From Pseudomonadota bacterium (GTDB lineage: Bacteria > Pseudomonadota > Alphaproteobacteria > Sphingomonadales > Sphingomonadaceae): 52,487 nt of DNA. The notes under the pieces were generated by a model. The model worked only from the letters and a program-made list of their open reading frames with translations. It did not search any database and was not told the origin of the DNA. A program made the position numbers and the translations under genes. Positions 1-8,664 of the stretch are shown piece after piece (the stretch's first letter is position 1; each line of letters begins with the position of its first letter). The DNA is taken from positions 1-52,487 of the forward strand of contig JAEZHP010000146.1 in the NCBI GenBank assembly GCA_023416515.1, read 5' to 3'.

Positions 1-2214
1 CGGCAGGACCACCGATCCGGGCGCCGGAAGCCACGGCATCGGCGCTCCGGCCGCGGCCGAACGAAGCGCGGCGCGCCAGCGCATCGCGTCGGGCTTGAGC
101 ACCGCCGGCATGAACAGGTCGAGGGCACCGACCCGAATTCCAAGCGCGTGCAGCTTTCGGCGATGCTCGCGGCCGAGCGCTTCGAGCGGTTGCGACACGG
201 TCTCGCGGGCGATGATCCCGCCCTCGTCGACGAGCATTGCGAGCACTGCCCGCAATGCCGGCGGAGCGTCGGGGTCGTGGCCGGCCATTCCGGCCTGGCG
301 GAGCGGCGCGAGAGTGCGCTCGACCCGGTGCGCGACCCACGTCTTGAGCCTCTCGATCACCGCGTTGCGGCCGCGCTCTGAGACGCTGTCGATCCGGCGG
401 TCGAGCTGGACCCTTGGGCTGAGCAGGTTCTTGCCTGGCACCAGCCTGGCGACCTCATGGCCGCGCCACAGGATGGCCGGCGGCAGCGACGGCTCGCTCC
501 GGAGCGAGAAATGCTCGTCGGTATCGGCGACAAGGACCGCGGCGCGCTTCTCATATTCGCCGGCCAGGCGGCGCTCGGCGGTGGCGAGAAGCATCTTTCG
601 GTCGGCATGCTTCGCGGTCGGGTCCACCTCGAAGCGGAACCCCTCGAGCTTGCCGATCGCATAGCTTCCGACGGTGACCTCGCCCTGCTCGTCGACGATC
701 ACCGGATGCTCGTCCACTCCGCCCTTGCGGCCGAGGTCCTTGAGCAGAACCGACGTGCGCCGGTCGACGAAACGCTGGGTCAGCCGCTCGTGGAGAGCGT
801 CCGACAGCTTCTCCTCGATGCCGCGCGCTCGCTCGGCCATCTCGACCGGCTCGTGAAGCCAGTCATGGCGGTGAGCGATATAAGCCCAGGTGCGAACGCC
901 GGCGAGACGGTCGGCGAGGGCGTCGATATCGCCCTGGACGTTGTCGAGCCGTGCGAGCTGCTCGGCATACCAGGCCTGCGGGATTCGGTGATCGCCGCGG
1001 TTGAGGAAGTCGAACAGCCGGGCGACGAGGCGACCATGCTGCTCCGTCCCGGTCTTGCGGAAGTCGGGCAGGCCGCAGGCGGCCCACAGCCGCCGAACCG
1101 CGGTTTCGCCGCGGACCTGGCCGGCAACGGAAGGATCGATCGCGAGCGACTTTAGGACGGCGAGGTCGACCGCCTCGGGAGCGGCCCGAAGACCTTGCCG
1201 GTCGGGCTTGCGCTCGAGCGAGCGGATCAGGCCCTCGACGCTTCGATAGTCGGGATCGCCGTCGCGCCAGTAGAGGAAATCCAGAGGCGCGAACTTGTGG
1301 TTCTCGATCGCGTCGATCTCTTCGTCGCGGAACTCGGCGAGCGCCTCGCCTTCGATATTGAGAGTCCCGAACGTGCCGTCGCGCTGGTGCCTGCCCGCGC
1401 GCCCCGCGATCTGAGCCATCTCGGCCGGGGTCAGGCGGCGGCGGCGGTGTCCGTCGAACTTGCTGAGGCCGGCGAACGCGACATGCGCCACGTCCATGTT
1501 GAGGCCCATGCCGATCGCGTCGGTGGCGACGAGATAGTCGACCTCGCCGGCCTGGAACATCTCGACCTGCGCATTGCGGGTTCGCGGGGACAGGGCGCCC
1601 ATCACAACGGCGGCTCCGCCGCGCATGCGCCTCAGTGCCTCGGCGACGGCGTAGACCTGGTCGGCCGAGAAGGCGACGATCGCCGATCGCGGCGGAAGGC
1701 GCGACAGCTTAGCGGCGCCGGCATAGGTCAATGTCGAAAAGCGCGGGCGACGGATGATCTCGGCCTTCGGAAGAAGCGCCCGAACCATCGGAGCAAGACT
1801 TTCGGAACCGAGGATCATCGTCTCCTCGCGGCCTCGGGCGTTGAGGAGCCGGTCGGTGAAGACGTGGCCGCGCTCGGGATCGATTCCGAGCTGGGCTTCG
1901 TCGATGGCGACGAAGGCGAAGTCGCGGCGGAGGTCGCTTTCCTCCTTGCCGCGAACCGGCATCGATTCCGCGGTGGTGAGGAACCAGCGCGCCTGGGGCG
2001 GAAGGATCTTCTCCTCGCCGGTGATCAGCGCGACTTCGTTCGGTCCCTTGATCTTGACGACCCGGTCATAGACCTCGCGGGCCAGAAGGCGAAGCGGGAA
2101 GCCGATAAGGCCGGAGGAATGGCCGCACATCCGCTCGACGGCGAGATGGGTCTTGCCGGTGTTGGTCGGGCCCAGGACGGCCTTGACGGTCGAAAGTCCC
2201 AAGTCCTTCATCAT
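1..2214 (-). CDS. SUV3-like ATP-dependent helicase (5' part; 3' end beyond the window)
   Basis: Superfamily 2 helicase resembling the mitochondrial RNA helicase SUV3 and its alphaproteobacterial relatives; the family unwinds RNA or DNA using ATP. 738 codons are visible and the frame is open to the left edge, so the C-terminus is missing. Motif I is GPTNTGKTH (residues 15-23), motif II is DEAQ (105-108), and motif VI is QIAGRAGRH (268-276). The GRAGR context and the position of the P-loop very close to the N-terminus are typical of SUV3 proteins. Two adjacent ATGs (2214, 2211) can start it and neither has a strong ribosome site. A perfect 12-base palindrome lies 11 bases upstream. The nucleic-acid substrate cannot be told from sequence alone. 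Confidence 0.88.
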   Translation of the reverse strand, partial: MMKDLGLSTVKAVLGPTNTGKTHLAVERMCGHSSGLIGFPLRLLAREVYDRVVKIKGPNEVALITGEEKILPPQARWFLTTAESMPVRGKEESDLRRDFAFVAIDEAQLGIDPERGHVFTDRLLNARGREETMILGSESLAPMVRALLPKAEIIRRPRFSTLTYAGAAKLSRLPPRSAIVAFSADQVYAVAEALRRMRGGAAVVMGALSPRTRNAQVEMFQAGEVDYLVATDAIGMGLNMDVAHVAFAGLSKFDGHRRRRLTPAEMAQIAGRAGRHQRDGTFGTLNIEGEALAEFRDEEIDAIENHKFAPLDFLYWRDGDPDYRSVEGLIRSLERKPDRQGLRAAPEAVDLAVLKSLAIDPSVAGQVRGETAVRRLWAACGLPDFRKTGTEQHGRLVARLFDFLNRGDHRIPQAWYAEQLARLDNVQGDIDALADRLAGVRTWAYIAHRHDWLHEPVEMAERARGIEEKLSDALHERLTQRFVDRRTSVLLKDLGRKGGVDEHPVIVDEQGEVTVGSYAIGKLEGFRFEVDPTAKHADRKMLLATAERRLAGEYEKRAAVLVADTDEHFSLRSEPSLPPAILWRGHEVARLVPGKNLLSPRVQLDRRIDSVSERGRNAVIERLKTWVAHRVERTLAPLRQAGMAGHDPDAPPALRAVLAMLVDEGGIIARETVSQPLEALGREHRRKLHALGIRVGALDLFMPAVLKPDAMRWRAALRSAAAGAPMPWLPAPGSVVLP

Positions 2215-2225
2215 CCCTAGATTGT

Positions 2226-2237
2226 GCGAACGTTCGC
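2226..2237. promoter_or_regulatory. 12-bp perfect palindrome upstream of the SUV3-like helicase
   Basis: GCGAACGTTCGC is a perfect palindrome between the divergent helicase (start 2214) and M23 peptidase (start 2361). It sits where the helicase leader should be and could be an operator. It contains GAACGTTC, but not the spaced GAAC-N7-GAAC of an alphaproteobacterial LexA box. No known regulator is recognised. Confidence 0.3.
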
Positions 2238-2360
2238 CAAGCGCAATCTTTCCAATCCGATGGTCCGCCCGGAAACATATGTAACGCGGCTTTAACCATT
2301 GACGCGCAGAGGGTGGAAAGCGGTAAGCTCTTGATATTCAGCGCGAGGGGCTGAGCGGCT

Positions 2361-3887
2361 TTGTACCAATTCAGGGATTTTGCCCCGGCAGGGAATGCAC
2401 CGGCCACGCGACCGCGCGGGACCGGCGCGTTCGGCATTGCCGCCCCCGGCGCCAGGGCGGTCCCGCGCCAGCAATTCTCGCTCGTCGTCGATCTCGGCAG
2501 CGGCATCGGCTCGCGGCAATGGCTTCGCGGCCTCGCCACCTGCAGCGCGCTGTGCTTCGCAGCCTGGTCGTTCTGGCCGGCGATGGCGACGACCCCGGGC
2601 CTCAGCCCGCCGCCGCTGACCGCCGACCTGCGCGCGGAAAATGACGCGCTCGCAATCGCCCCGACGGCGCTCGGAAGCACCACCGGTCGGCGGATGGCTC
2701 CGACCGACGCGGTCCAGCCGCTCGCCGACGCGCCCGAGCGCCCCACCATCGATCTTCGAGCGACACTCGCGGCCGCCGGCGACATCGTCGCAACTCTGAC
2801 CCGTTCCGGCGTCGCTCAGGCCGAGGCCCAGTCGGTCGCGGCGATGATCGCGGGCGTCGTGCCGCTGAACGACATAGCCGCAGGGACCCTGCTCGACCTC
2901 CGCCTCGGCCGCCGCCTGAGCATGACCGACCCCAGGCCGGTGGAGCGCCTGACGCTTCGAGCGACGTTCGGGATGAAGGTCGACATCGAGCGGGTCGGCG
3001 GGCGGCTCGTTGTCAACCGCCAGCCGATCGACGTCGATTCCACGCCGCTTCGAATCCAGGGCACGATCGGCGGAAGCCTGTACCGCTCAGCCCGCGCCGC
3101 CGGAGTCCCGCCGCGGGTCGTCGAGGCCTATATCCGCGCGCTCGCCGGCCAGGTCGGAGTCCCGGGCGGGCTCGGCGCCGGCGACCGCTTCGACATCATC
3201 GTCGAGCATCGCCGGGCGGCGACCGGCGAGACCCAGACCGGCAACCTTCTCTACGCCGGACTCGACCGCGCGACCGGCCGCGACATCCAACTGATGCCGT
3301 GGACGATCGGCGGACGCGTTCAATGGATGGAGGCATCGGGAGTCGGCCGCGAGAGCAGCAGCGGCTTCAGGATGCCGGTCAACGGCCGGGTCACGTCCAA
3401 TTTCGGCCGCCGGGTCCACCCGATCCTTCGCTATGTCCGATTCCATGCCGGGATCGATTTCGGCGCTCCCTACGGTTCGCCGATCATGGCGGCGGCGAGC
3501 GGGCAGATCGTGGCGGCGGGCTGGCAGGGCGGCTATGGCCGGGCGGTCAAGATCAGCCACGGAAGCGGCATCGAGACATTGTACGGCCACATGAGCAGCG
3601 TCGCGGTTGCGGCGGGCCAGCAGGTCACCGCCGGCCAGGTCATCGGCTATGTCGGCTCGTCCGGCTTCTCGACCGGCCCGCACCTCCATTACGAGCTTCA
3701 CCGGGGCGGCACGCCGATCGATCCGGCCTCGTTCCGCTTCACCACCCGCGCGGCCCTCTCGGGCGGCGAGCTCGCTTCGTTCCGGGCGCGCATGCAGAGC
3801 CTGCTCGCGACTCCGGTCGGCGCAGCGCCGGCGGCGGACCGGGTCACCTTCGCGGGTGTGGGCCCGACCCCAACCAGTCTTCGCTGA
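2361..3887 (+). CDS. M23 family metallopeptidase (LytM/peptidoglycan endopeptidase type)
   Basis: Probable envelope-anchored peptidoglycan hydrolase or its regulator, 508 aa. One hydrophobic segment near residues 53-70 should anchor it in the inner membrane with the rest periplasmic. The C-terminal M23 domain has the full zinc set: H362 and D366 (HAGID), H410 (YGHMS), and H441/H443 (HLH). The middle part (about 80-320) resembles the linker found in M23 proteins that act on cross-links, but no further domain is assigned. The start is a TTG; no ATG exists before the membrane segment, and a GAGGGG stretch lies about 12 bases upstream. A TTTAACCAT sequence at 2291 may be a CtrA-type half-site. 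It converges on the HerA-like gene across a hairpin. Confidence 0.85.
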   Translation: MYQFRDFAPAGNAPATRPRGTGAFGIAAPGARAVPRQQFSLVVDLGSGIGSRQWLRGLATCSALCFAAWSFWPAMATTPGLSPPPLTADLRAENDALAIAPTALGSTTGRRMAPTDAVQPLADAPERPTIDLRATLAAAGDIVATLTRSGVAQAEAQSVAAMIAGVVPLNDIAAGTLLDLRLGRRLSMTDPRPVERLTLRATFGMKVDIERVGGRLVVNRQPIDVDSTPLRIQGTIGGSLYRSARAAGVPPRVVEAYIRALAGQVGVPGGLGAGDRFDIIVEHRRAATGETQTGNLLYAGLDRATGRDIQLMPWTIGGRVQWMEASGVGRESSSGFRMPVNGRVTSNFGRRVHPILRYVRFHAGIDFGAPYGSPIMAAASGQIVAAGWQGGYGRAVKISHGSGIETLYGHMSSVAVAAGQQVTAGQVIGYVGSSGFSTGPHLHYELHRGGTPIDPASFRFTTRAALSGGELASFRARMQSLLATPVGAAPAADRVTFAGVGPTPTSLR

Positions 3888-3895
3888 ATCAAGCT

Positions 3896-3918
3896 CCCTC
3901 TCCCCGGCGGGGAGAGGG
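3896..3918. terminator. Hairpin between convergent genes (bidirectional terminator-like)
   Basis: Ten-base perfect arms CCCTCTCCCC and GGGGAGAGGG with a GGC loop lie in the 42-base gap between the stops of the M23 gene (3887) and the HerA-like gene (3930). The plus strand continues CTTTG, a weak T tract. The position suggests termination from both sides. This sequence type also occurs as a dispersed palindromic repeat in alphaproteobacteria. Confidence 0.55.
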
Positions 3919-3929
3919 CTTTGGGAGCG

Positions 3930-5615
3930 TTACCGCCCCTGGGCGCGCCAGCGCTTGACGACTCGGCTGACGATTCCGTCCTCGTCGCCGCTCCGCCGCC
4001 ACAGCTCGCTGAAATGCGGGTCGGCCGAGGCCGGGCGCCGCTCGCGCTCGAGATCGTCGAACGACACCCGGATCGGGATCGACACGCCCTCGCCGCAGAT
4101 GATGCATTCGCGGTTACGAAGCGCCGGGATGACGTCGAGGAAGCCGCGCGCGCCTTCCGGCATCGCGCCCTTCACGAACGCCTGGTCGCGCTCGTTGTTG
4201 AGGCGCATGGCGATCAGGGTGCCGCACTGCGACAGCACGCCCTCGGCGAGGTCCGAGGGACGCTGGGTGATGAGACCCAGGGAGACGCCATACTTACGGC
4301 CTTCCTTGGCAATCCGCTCGAGCACCTTGCGAACCGCCTGGCCGGTCGAGGTCTTGTCGGCCGGGATATAGCGGTGGGCCTCCTCGCAGATGAGGAGGAT
4401 CGGCCGCTGGACCTCGTTGCGCGACCAGATCGCATAATCGAACACCAGCCTCGAAAGCACTGCGACGACGACCGAGACGATGTCGGACGGGACGCCCGAA
4501 ACGTCGACGATCGAGATCGGCTTGCCGCCCGAGGGGAGCCGGAAGACCTTGGAGATGAAAGCCGACATGGTGTCGGCGATCAGCATGCCTGAGAACATGA
4601 ACTGGTAGCGTGGATCGGACTTCAGCTCGTCGATCTTGCTCTTGAGGCGCATGTAGGGCGCGGTGTCCGTGGCCTTGTTGAGAAGGCCCATCTCGTTGCT
4701 GATCGCGTTGGTGAGATCGGACAGGGTGTAGGGAATCGGCGAGTCGACGGTGAGCTTGTTGAGCCCTTCCGCGGTCCGGTTCTTGGAACGCGCCTGGAGC
4801 AGGCACTTGGCGAGGATGTCCATGTCGCGCTGACGGTCGGCGCCCTGCGTGGTGATGAACACCTCGCAATGCTCCTCGAAGTTCATCAGCCAGTAGGGCA
4901 TCGCCAAATTGTCGACGTTGAACAGCTCGCCATGGCCCTTGAACGCGGCCGAATATTCGCCGTGCGGGTCGATCATGACGATGTGGCCCTCGGGCGACAT
5001 GTCGCAGATCTTGTGCATGATCAGCGCCGCCGAGGTCGACTTGCCGGTACCGGTCGAGCCGAGAAGAGCGAAATGCTTGCCGAGGAAGGAGTCGACGAGA
5101 AGCGAGGCGCGAACGTCGCGGGTCGGATAGACGGTGCCGATCTCGACATGGGCGCGGCCGTCGGCGGCGTAGATCTGCTTGAGGTCGTTGCGGGTCACCG
5201 GGAAGGCGCGGCTGCCGGGCAGCGGGTAGGTGGTGACACCGCGGCGGAAGTTGGTGAACTGGCCGGAATTCGGGTCCTCGTCGCCCTCGCCCAGGAAATC
5301 GACGTCGGCCAGGACCGACGCGCCATTGGCGCTCGCCGACAGGCTTCGGACGTTGGCGAGAAGCCAGTGGCGCTGCGCCTGGAGACGGACCTGGCTGCCT
5401 ACCTGGCCGGACATGGCGACGCTGGGATCGGGATCGTTAGCGAGCGCGTGGAGCCTGGCACTGTCGAACTCGATCGTCGCGCTGCTGCCCGAAATCGCGA
5501 GGACCCGGCCGACCCATTGGCCGCCGCTTTCGGCCTGGGGCGCGAAGCTTGAGGAGGAGGTATCCTCGCTCGCGGTGGACAGCGGGATCGGGCTCAGGTT
5601 GTTCATATCGGTCAT
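3930..5615 (-). CDS. HerA-like ATPase (DUF87 domain)
   Basis: 561-aa ATPase of the HerA/FtsK superfamily with a DUF87 (HerA central) domain. Members form hexameric rings that move DNA; archaeal HerA works with NurA in end resection, but no NurA-like nuclease is seen here. The N-terminal region (about 30-110) looks like the HAS-barrel. Walker A is GSTGTGKS (186-193), Walker B is ILLICEEAHR (about residue 393), and an arginine-finger-like region lies in GLITQRPSDL. The protein is soluble, without signal peptide or membrane segments. An alternative ATG is at codon 4. It is transcribed in the same direction as the TauE and TIGR02186 genes 96 bases upstream but probably separately. The cellular role in sphingomonads is not established. 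Confidence 0.85.
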   Translation of the reverse strand: MTDMNNLSPIPLSTASEDTSSSSFAPQAESGGQWVGRVLAISGSSATIEFDSARLHALANDPDPSVAMSGQVGSQVRLQAQRHWLLANVRSLSASANGASVLADVDFLGEGDEDPNSGQFTNFRRGVTTYPLPGSRAFPVTRNDLKQIYAADGRAHVEIGTVYPTRDVRASLLVDSFLGKHFALLGSTGTGKSTSAALIMHKICDMSPEGHIVMIDPHGEYSAAFKGHGELFNVDNLAMPYWLMNFEEHCEVFITTQGADRQRDMDILAKCLLQARSKNRTAEGLNKLTVDSPIPYTLSDLTNAISNEMGLLNKATDTAPYMRLKSKIDELKSDPRYQFMFSGMLIADTMSAFISKVFRLPSGGKPISIVDVSGVPSDIVSVVVAVLSRLVFDYAIWSRNEVQRPILLICEEAHRYIPADKTSTGQAVRKVLERIAKEGRKYGVSLGLITQRPSDLAEGVLSQCGTLIAMRLNNERDQAFVKGAMPEGARGFLDVIPALRNRECIICGEGVSIPIRVSFDDLERERRPASADPHFSELWRRSGDEDGIVSRVVKRWRAQGR

Positions 5616-5710
5616 AGGCTCGGCACAGGCTCTCTTCTTGAGACCCGGACCTGCTAGCCCAATTCCGTAAACAACTGCTTGTCCGCGCTTTTCGGAAGAA
5701 GTGCGCGCTT

Positions 5711-6472
5711 CTACTGCCGCGAGAAGGCCGCGCTCGCTCCGAAGCCGAGCAGCAGCGACACCGCGACCGCCGCGATTCCATAGGAGAAGGACCAGCGTTC
5801 GGCGGCTCGGGCGACGAAGCCCTCGAAGCCCAGTTTCTCGATCCGGATGTCCCTGGTCGCTCCAGCGACGACGCGGCCGTTGCGGATCAGGAAGGTCTCG
5901 GCGGTGTAATTGCCGATCGGAACGCGCGCGGGCACGTTGATCCGGGCGGTGTAGAGCACCCCCTCGGTGATCGAGACGCCGGTCGGATATTCGGCATAAA
6001 GTCCTTCGCGGCGGCGAAGATCGATGAGGCCCGCCTCGAACCGGCGCATCTCGTCGGTCGGGGAGCCGCCGCTCGGCGACAATTGCAGGTTGTTGAGGCC
6101 GAGCTCGTAGATCGCCGCGGTTCGCTCGTCGACGATCTGGTTGATCGGCCGCGACGAGGCGACGGCGTAGAAAGCGGGCGCCGAGCGGAAGCGCGTGCGC
6201 TCGACGTTCATCCAGATGCCCATCACCTTCTGCTTCTCGCGGACCACGATCCGCTCGAGCGGGCCCTTCAGGACCACCACGACGTCGGTCACTCCCTCCG
6301 GCGGGCGGCCGCGCGGATAGACGATGGCGCCGTAGAGAAGCAGCTCCTCGCCGGTGAAGCTGTAGCGGATCTCGATCTGGCGGTTCGACACTTCCGGCAC
6401 GAGCCGCGGCTCGCTCTGGCCGAGCGCCAGCGGCATGACGAGCATGAGCAGGAAAACCCGAAGCAGCCTCAC
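5711..6472 (-). CDS. TIGR02186 family protein, TauE partner
   Basis: 253-aa membrane-anchored protein of the family TIGR02186, usually found in alphaproteobacteria next to a TauE/SafE permease. It begins with a signal sequence (LLRVFLLMLVMPLALG) and ends with one transmembrane helix (about residues 224-248), so the bulk should be periplasmic with a C-terminal anchor. The GTG start overlaps the TGA of the upstream permease (GTGA at 6472-6469), showing translational coupling. A role together with the permease in sulfur-compound or organic-acid export is inferred from linkage only. The frame is open further upstream across the permease gene, but that extension is an alternative-frame artefact. 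Confidence 0.82.
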   Translation of the reverse strand: MRLLRVFLLMLVMPLALGQSEPRLVPEVSNRQIEIRYSFTGEELLLYGAIVYPRGRPPEGVTDVVVVLKGPLERIVVREKQKVMGIWMNVERTRFRSAPAFYAVASSRPINQIVDERTAAIYELGLNNLQLSPSGGSPTDEMRRFEAGLIDLRRREGLYAEYPTGVSITEGVLYTARINVPARVPIGNYTAETFLIRNGRVVAGATRDIRIEKLGFEGFVARAAERWSFSYGIAAVAVSLLLGFGASAAFSRQ

Positions 6473-7380
6473 AAGAGCTGCACCGTGTAGATCTCCTCCG
6501 GCCGCCAGGTGAGCTGAAGGAACATCCGGAGCGCCACGACGAGCACGAGGATGGCGAGGAGCAGGCGCAGAAGCTCCGGCTTCATCCGCTGGGCGAAACG
6601 GGCGCCATATTGGGCGCCGACGACGGAGCCGAGCAGCAGCAGGATGGCGAGAACGATGTCGACCGACCGGGTCGTGGTCGCGTGGACCATGGTCGTGACC
6701 GCGGTGACGAACAGGATCTGAAGGAGCGAGGTGCCGACCACGACCTGGGCGGACATGCCGAGCAGGTAGATCATCGCCGGCACCATCACGAAGCCGCCGC
6801 CGACGCCGAGGAGAGCCGTGAGCATTCCCGAAAAGACGCCGAGGATGAACGGGGCGAGCGGCGAGATGTAGAGGCCGGAGCGGTAGAAGCGCCAGCGGAA
6901 GGGAAGCGCCGCGACGATCGGGTTGTGGCGGCGCGGCGGCCGCTCGCTCGCCTTGGGCTTGATGTAGCCGAGCGCGGTCGCCGACTCCTTGGCCATCAGC
7001 GCGCCGATGCTCCCCAGCAGCACGACGTAAAGCAGGAGCACCACCGTATCGATCTGGCCGATATTCTGGAGCAACCGGAACAGGAACACGCCGGCGAGCG
7101 CGCCGACGATCCCGCCCGCGATGATCACTCCGCCCATCTGGTAATCGACGCCCTTGCGCCGGCGGTGGGCGAGCACTCCAGAGATGGAGGTGCCGGTGAT
7201 CTGGGTCGCCGAGGACGCCACCGCGACCGACGGCGGGATCCCGTAGAAGATCAGGATAGGCGTGGTCAGGAAGCCGCCGCCGACTCCGACCATTCCCGTC
7301 AACAGGCCGACCACCCCACCGAGCGCGATGATCACGAGCGCGTTGACCGACAGTCCGGCAATCGGAAGGTAGAGATCCAT
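6469..7380 (-). CDS. TauE/SafE family (TSUP) permease
   Basis: 303-aa inner-membrane protein of the TSUP family, exporters or importers of sulfite, sulfonates or other anions. Repeated glycine-rich motifs typical of the two half-repeats are present: GMVGVGGGFLTTPI (about residues 29-42) and the matching LLGVGGGFVMVPAM in the second half. About eight hydrophobic segments are visible, with a basic loop (HRRRKG) after the first pair. It overlaps the TIGR02186 gene by four bases, so the two are certainly co-translated. The substrate cannot be assigned; no taurine or sulfite metabolism genes are near. Confidence 0.9.
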   Translation of the reverse strand: MDLYLPIAGLSVNALVIIALGGVVGLLTGMVGVGGGFLTTPILIFYGIPPSVAVASSATQITGTSISGVLAHRRRKGVDYQMGGVIIAGGIVGALAGVFLFRLLQNIGQIDTVVLLLYVVLLGSIGALMAKESATALGYIKPKASERPPRRHNPIVAALPFRWRFYRSGLYISPLAPFILGVFSGMLTALLGVGGGFVMVPAMIYLLGMSAQVVVGTSLLQILFVTAVTTMVHATTTRSVDIVLAILLLLGSVVGAQYGARFAQRMKPELLRLLLAILVLVVALRMFLQLTWRPEEIYTVQLL

Positions 7381-7494
7381 CGCGGCGCGACGCTAGCGGG
7401 CTAAGCCAGCGGGTGGAAGCGGGGAGAGGCGAAGAGGCGTGAGGCCGTGGGTTGTTTTTCGGAACCTGCGACGTGCGAACCCCGTTCAAACGCA

Positions 7495-7749
7495 ATGATC
7501 TATCCCATCCTGGCCGCGGCCGTGCTTGGCATGGTCGGATACATGTTCTGGGCTGCCGCCTATGCGATGCGGAAGGAACGCGTCCGCAATCAGCGCGAGG
7601 CCACGCGCGGCCAGCATGCCTTCACCCGAATGCACCGGGCGCGGCTCCTCCTCCAGCGCGCGTTCGGCTTCCCCGAAGAGCCTTCCTGGCAACCCGCGAT
7701 TCTCGACCGGCTCTCCGAGCGGTCGGGACGCGACCGGCTCAGGCACTAG
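7495..7749 (+). CDS. Small single-pass membrane protein, unknown function
   Basis: 84-aa hypothetical protein starting with MIYPILAAAVLGMVGYMFWAA, a clear N-terminal transmembrane helix, followed by a basic, Arg-rich cytoplasmic tail that ends in RDRLRH. The frame can be extended 16 codons upstream (to 7447) but the extension lacks coding character; the ATG at 7495 puts the helix at the N-terminus. No good ribosome site precedes it, which lowers confidence. It converges with the Cys-rich gene at 7765. No family was recognised. Confidence 0.5.
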   Translation: MIYPILAAAVLGMVGYMFWAAAYAMRKERVRNQREATRGQHAFTRMHRARLLLQRAFGFPEEPSWQPAILDRLSERSGRDRLRH

Positions 7750-7764
7750 GCTCGGAAGCTTCCG

Positions 7765-8154
7765 CTACTGGACCGTCGGAAGGGCCGAGCGGCAGTCGTC
7801 GGCGCATTCCCGGCACATCTGCGCGCACAGCCGGCAATGTTCGTGATCGTGCCGCTCGCATTCCTCGGCGCATAGCGCGCAGGCGCGGATGCAGGTCTCG
7901 ATCTGGGCGCGCAGCATTTCGACGTTGCGGCCCGACCGGCGAACCCCAACACTCGCCGTCGCCGCGCAAATGTCTGCGCAATCCAGGCAGGCGCGGATGC
8001 ACTGGGTCATGTCCATGTCCTCGGCGAGACACGCGTCGGCGCAGGACGTGCAGAAAAGCGAGCACAGCATCGCGTGGCGAGCCGCGAGCGCAAGCGGCTC
8101 GTTCGCATTCCCGCCCACGTCCGGGTGAAGCGCGATCATCTTATCCAGCGACAT
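7765..8154 (-). CDS. Four-helix-bundle copper-storage-type protein (DUF326)
   Basis: 129-aa cysteine-rich protein with 17 Cys, mostly in CxxxC or CxxC spacing along four predicted helices (for example CTSCADAC, CIRACLDC, CIRACALC, CRLCAQMC). This matches DUF326/copper storage proteins, whose bundle cores bind many Cu(I) ions through Cys thiolates. There is no signal peptide, so a cytosolic Csp3-like role is likely. The start is fixed by a near-perfect ribosome site, AAGGAGGT, five bases before ATG 8154; the frame continues upstream but without sense. It lies 89 bases downstream of crcB on the same strand. No copper-regulator site was recognised. Confidence 0.85.
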   Translation of the reverse strand: MSLDKMIALHPDVGGNANEPLALAARHAMLCSLFCTSCADACLAEDMDMTQCIRACLDCADICAATASVGVRRSGRNVEMLRAQIETCIRACALCAEECERHDHEHCRLCAQMCRECADDCRSALPTVQ

Positions 8155-8243
8155 AGCCACCTCCTTGTCCGCTGACCTAACGGTCGGGGACGGAGCAAGT
8201 TGATTGACGAGGCGAAACGACTCCGCGGCCCCGGGCGGCTCGG

Positions 8244-8615
8244 TCAGGTAGCGACGCGCGCGAGAGCCAGTCCCGCGAGCAGGGCCAGGATCGACAGCAC
8301 GACCGAGCCGGCCACATAGGCTGCCGCGGCTCCAGTCGAGCCCCGCTGCCAAAGCATCACCGCGTCATGGCTGAAAGCCGAGAAGGTCGTGAAGCCGCCC
8401 ATCAGCCCAGTGGTCAGGAACAGGCGCGAGGGATGCTCGTCCAAGCCGCGGGCGAGGAGCCAGCCGGCGATGATGCCCATGATCAGGCTGCCGAGCAGGT
8501 TGACCAGCAACGTGCCCACCGGGAACGGAGCACCCGCGGCTGCGATGGCGCGGTTCACGCCGTGCCGAAGCGCCGCTCCAAGCCCGCCGCCGAGGAAAAC
8601 CAGCACATAAGTCAT
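8244..8615 (-). CDS. crcB: Fluoride exporter CrcB/FluC
   Basis: 123-aa, four-helix membrane protein that forms dual-topology dimeric fluoride channels and lowers cytoplasmic fluoride. Diagnostic motifs are GGGLGAALRHGVN at the N-terminus, GTLLVNLLGSLIMG in helix 2, and GGFTTFSAF in helix 3, which carries the fluoride-lining Phe residues. Only one crcB copy is seen, as expected for a homodimer. It lies 49 bases after queG on the same strand; the short gap contains no recognisable fluoride riboswitch, so expression is probably from the queG side. Confidence 0.95.
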   Translation of the reverse strand: MTYVLVFLGGGLGAALRHGVNRAIAAAGAPFPVGTLLVNLLGSLIMGIIAGWLLARGLDEHPSRLFLTTGLMGGFTTFSAFSHDAVMLWQRGSTGAAAAYVAGSVVLSILALLAGLALARVAT

Positions 8616-8664
8616 GATCGCCCCCTGGCAGCCCCGGTCTCAATGAAGCCCCGCGGACCCGCGA

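Noticed and set aside
5711..7495. Single 594-codon reading covering TIGR02186 and antiphase of the TauE gene
   Set aside because: Only its C-terminal 253 codons are real; the rest is the TauE gene in another frame. The GTG overlapping the TauE stop marks the true start.
8616..8664. Fluoride riboswitch upstream of crcB
   Set aside because: The gap is only 49 bases and lacks the conserved pseudoknot segments; queG abuts it.
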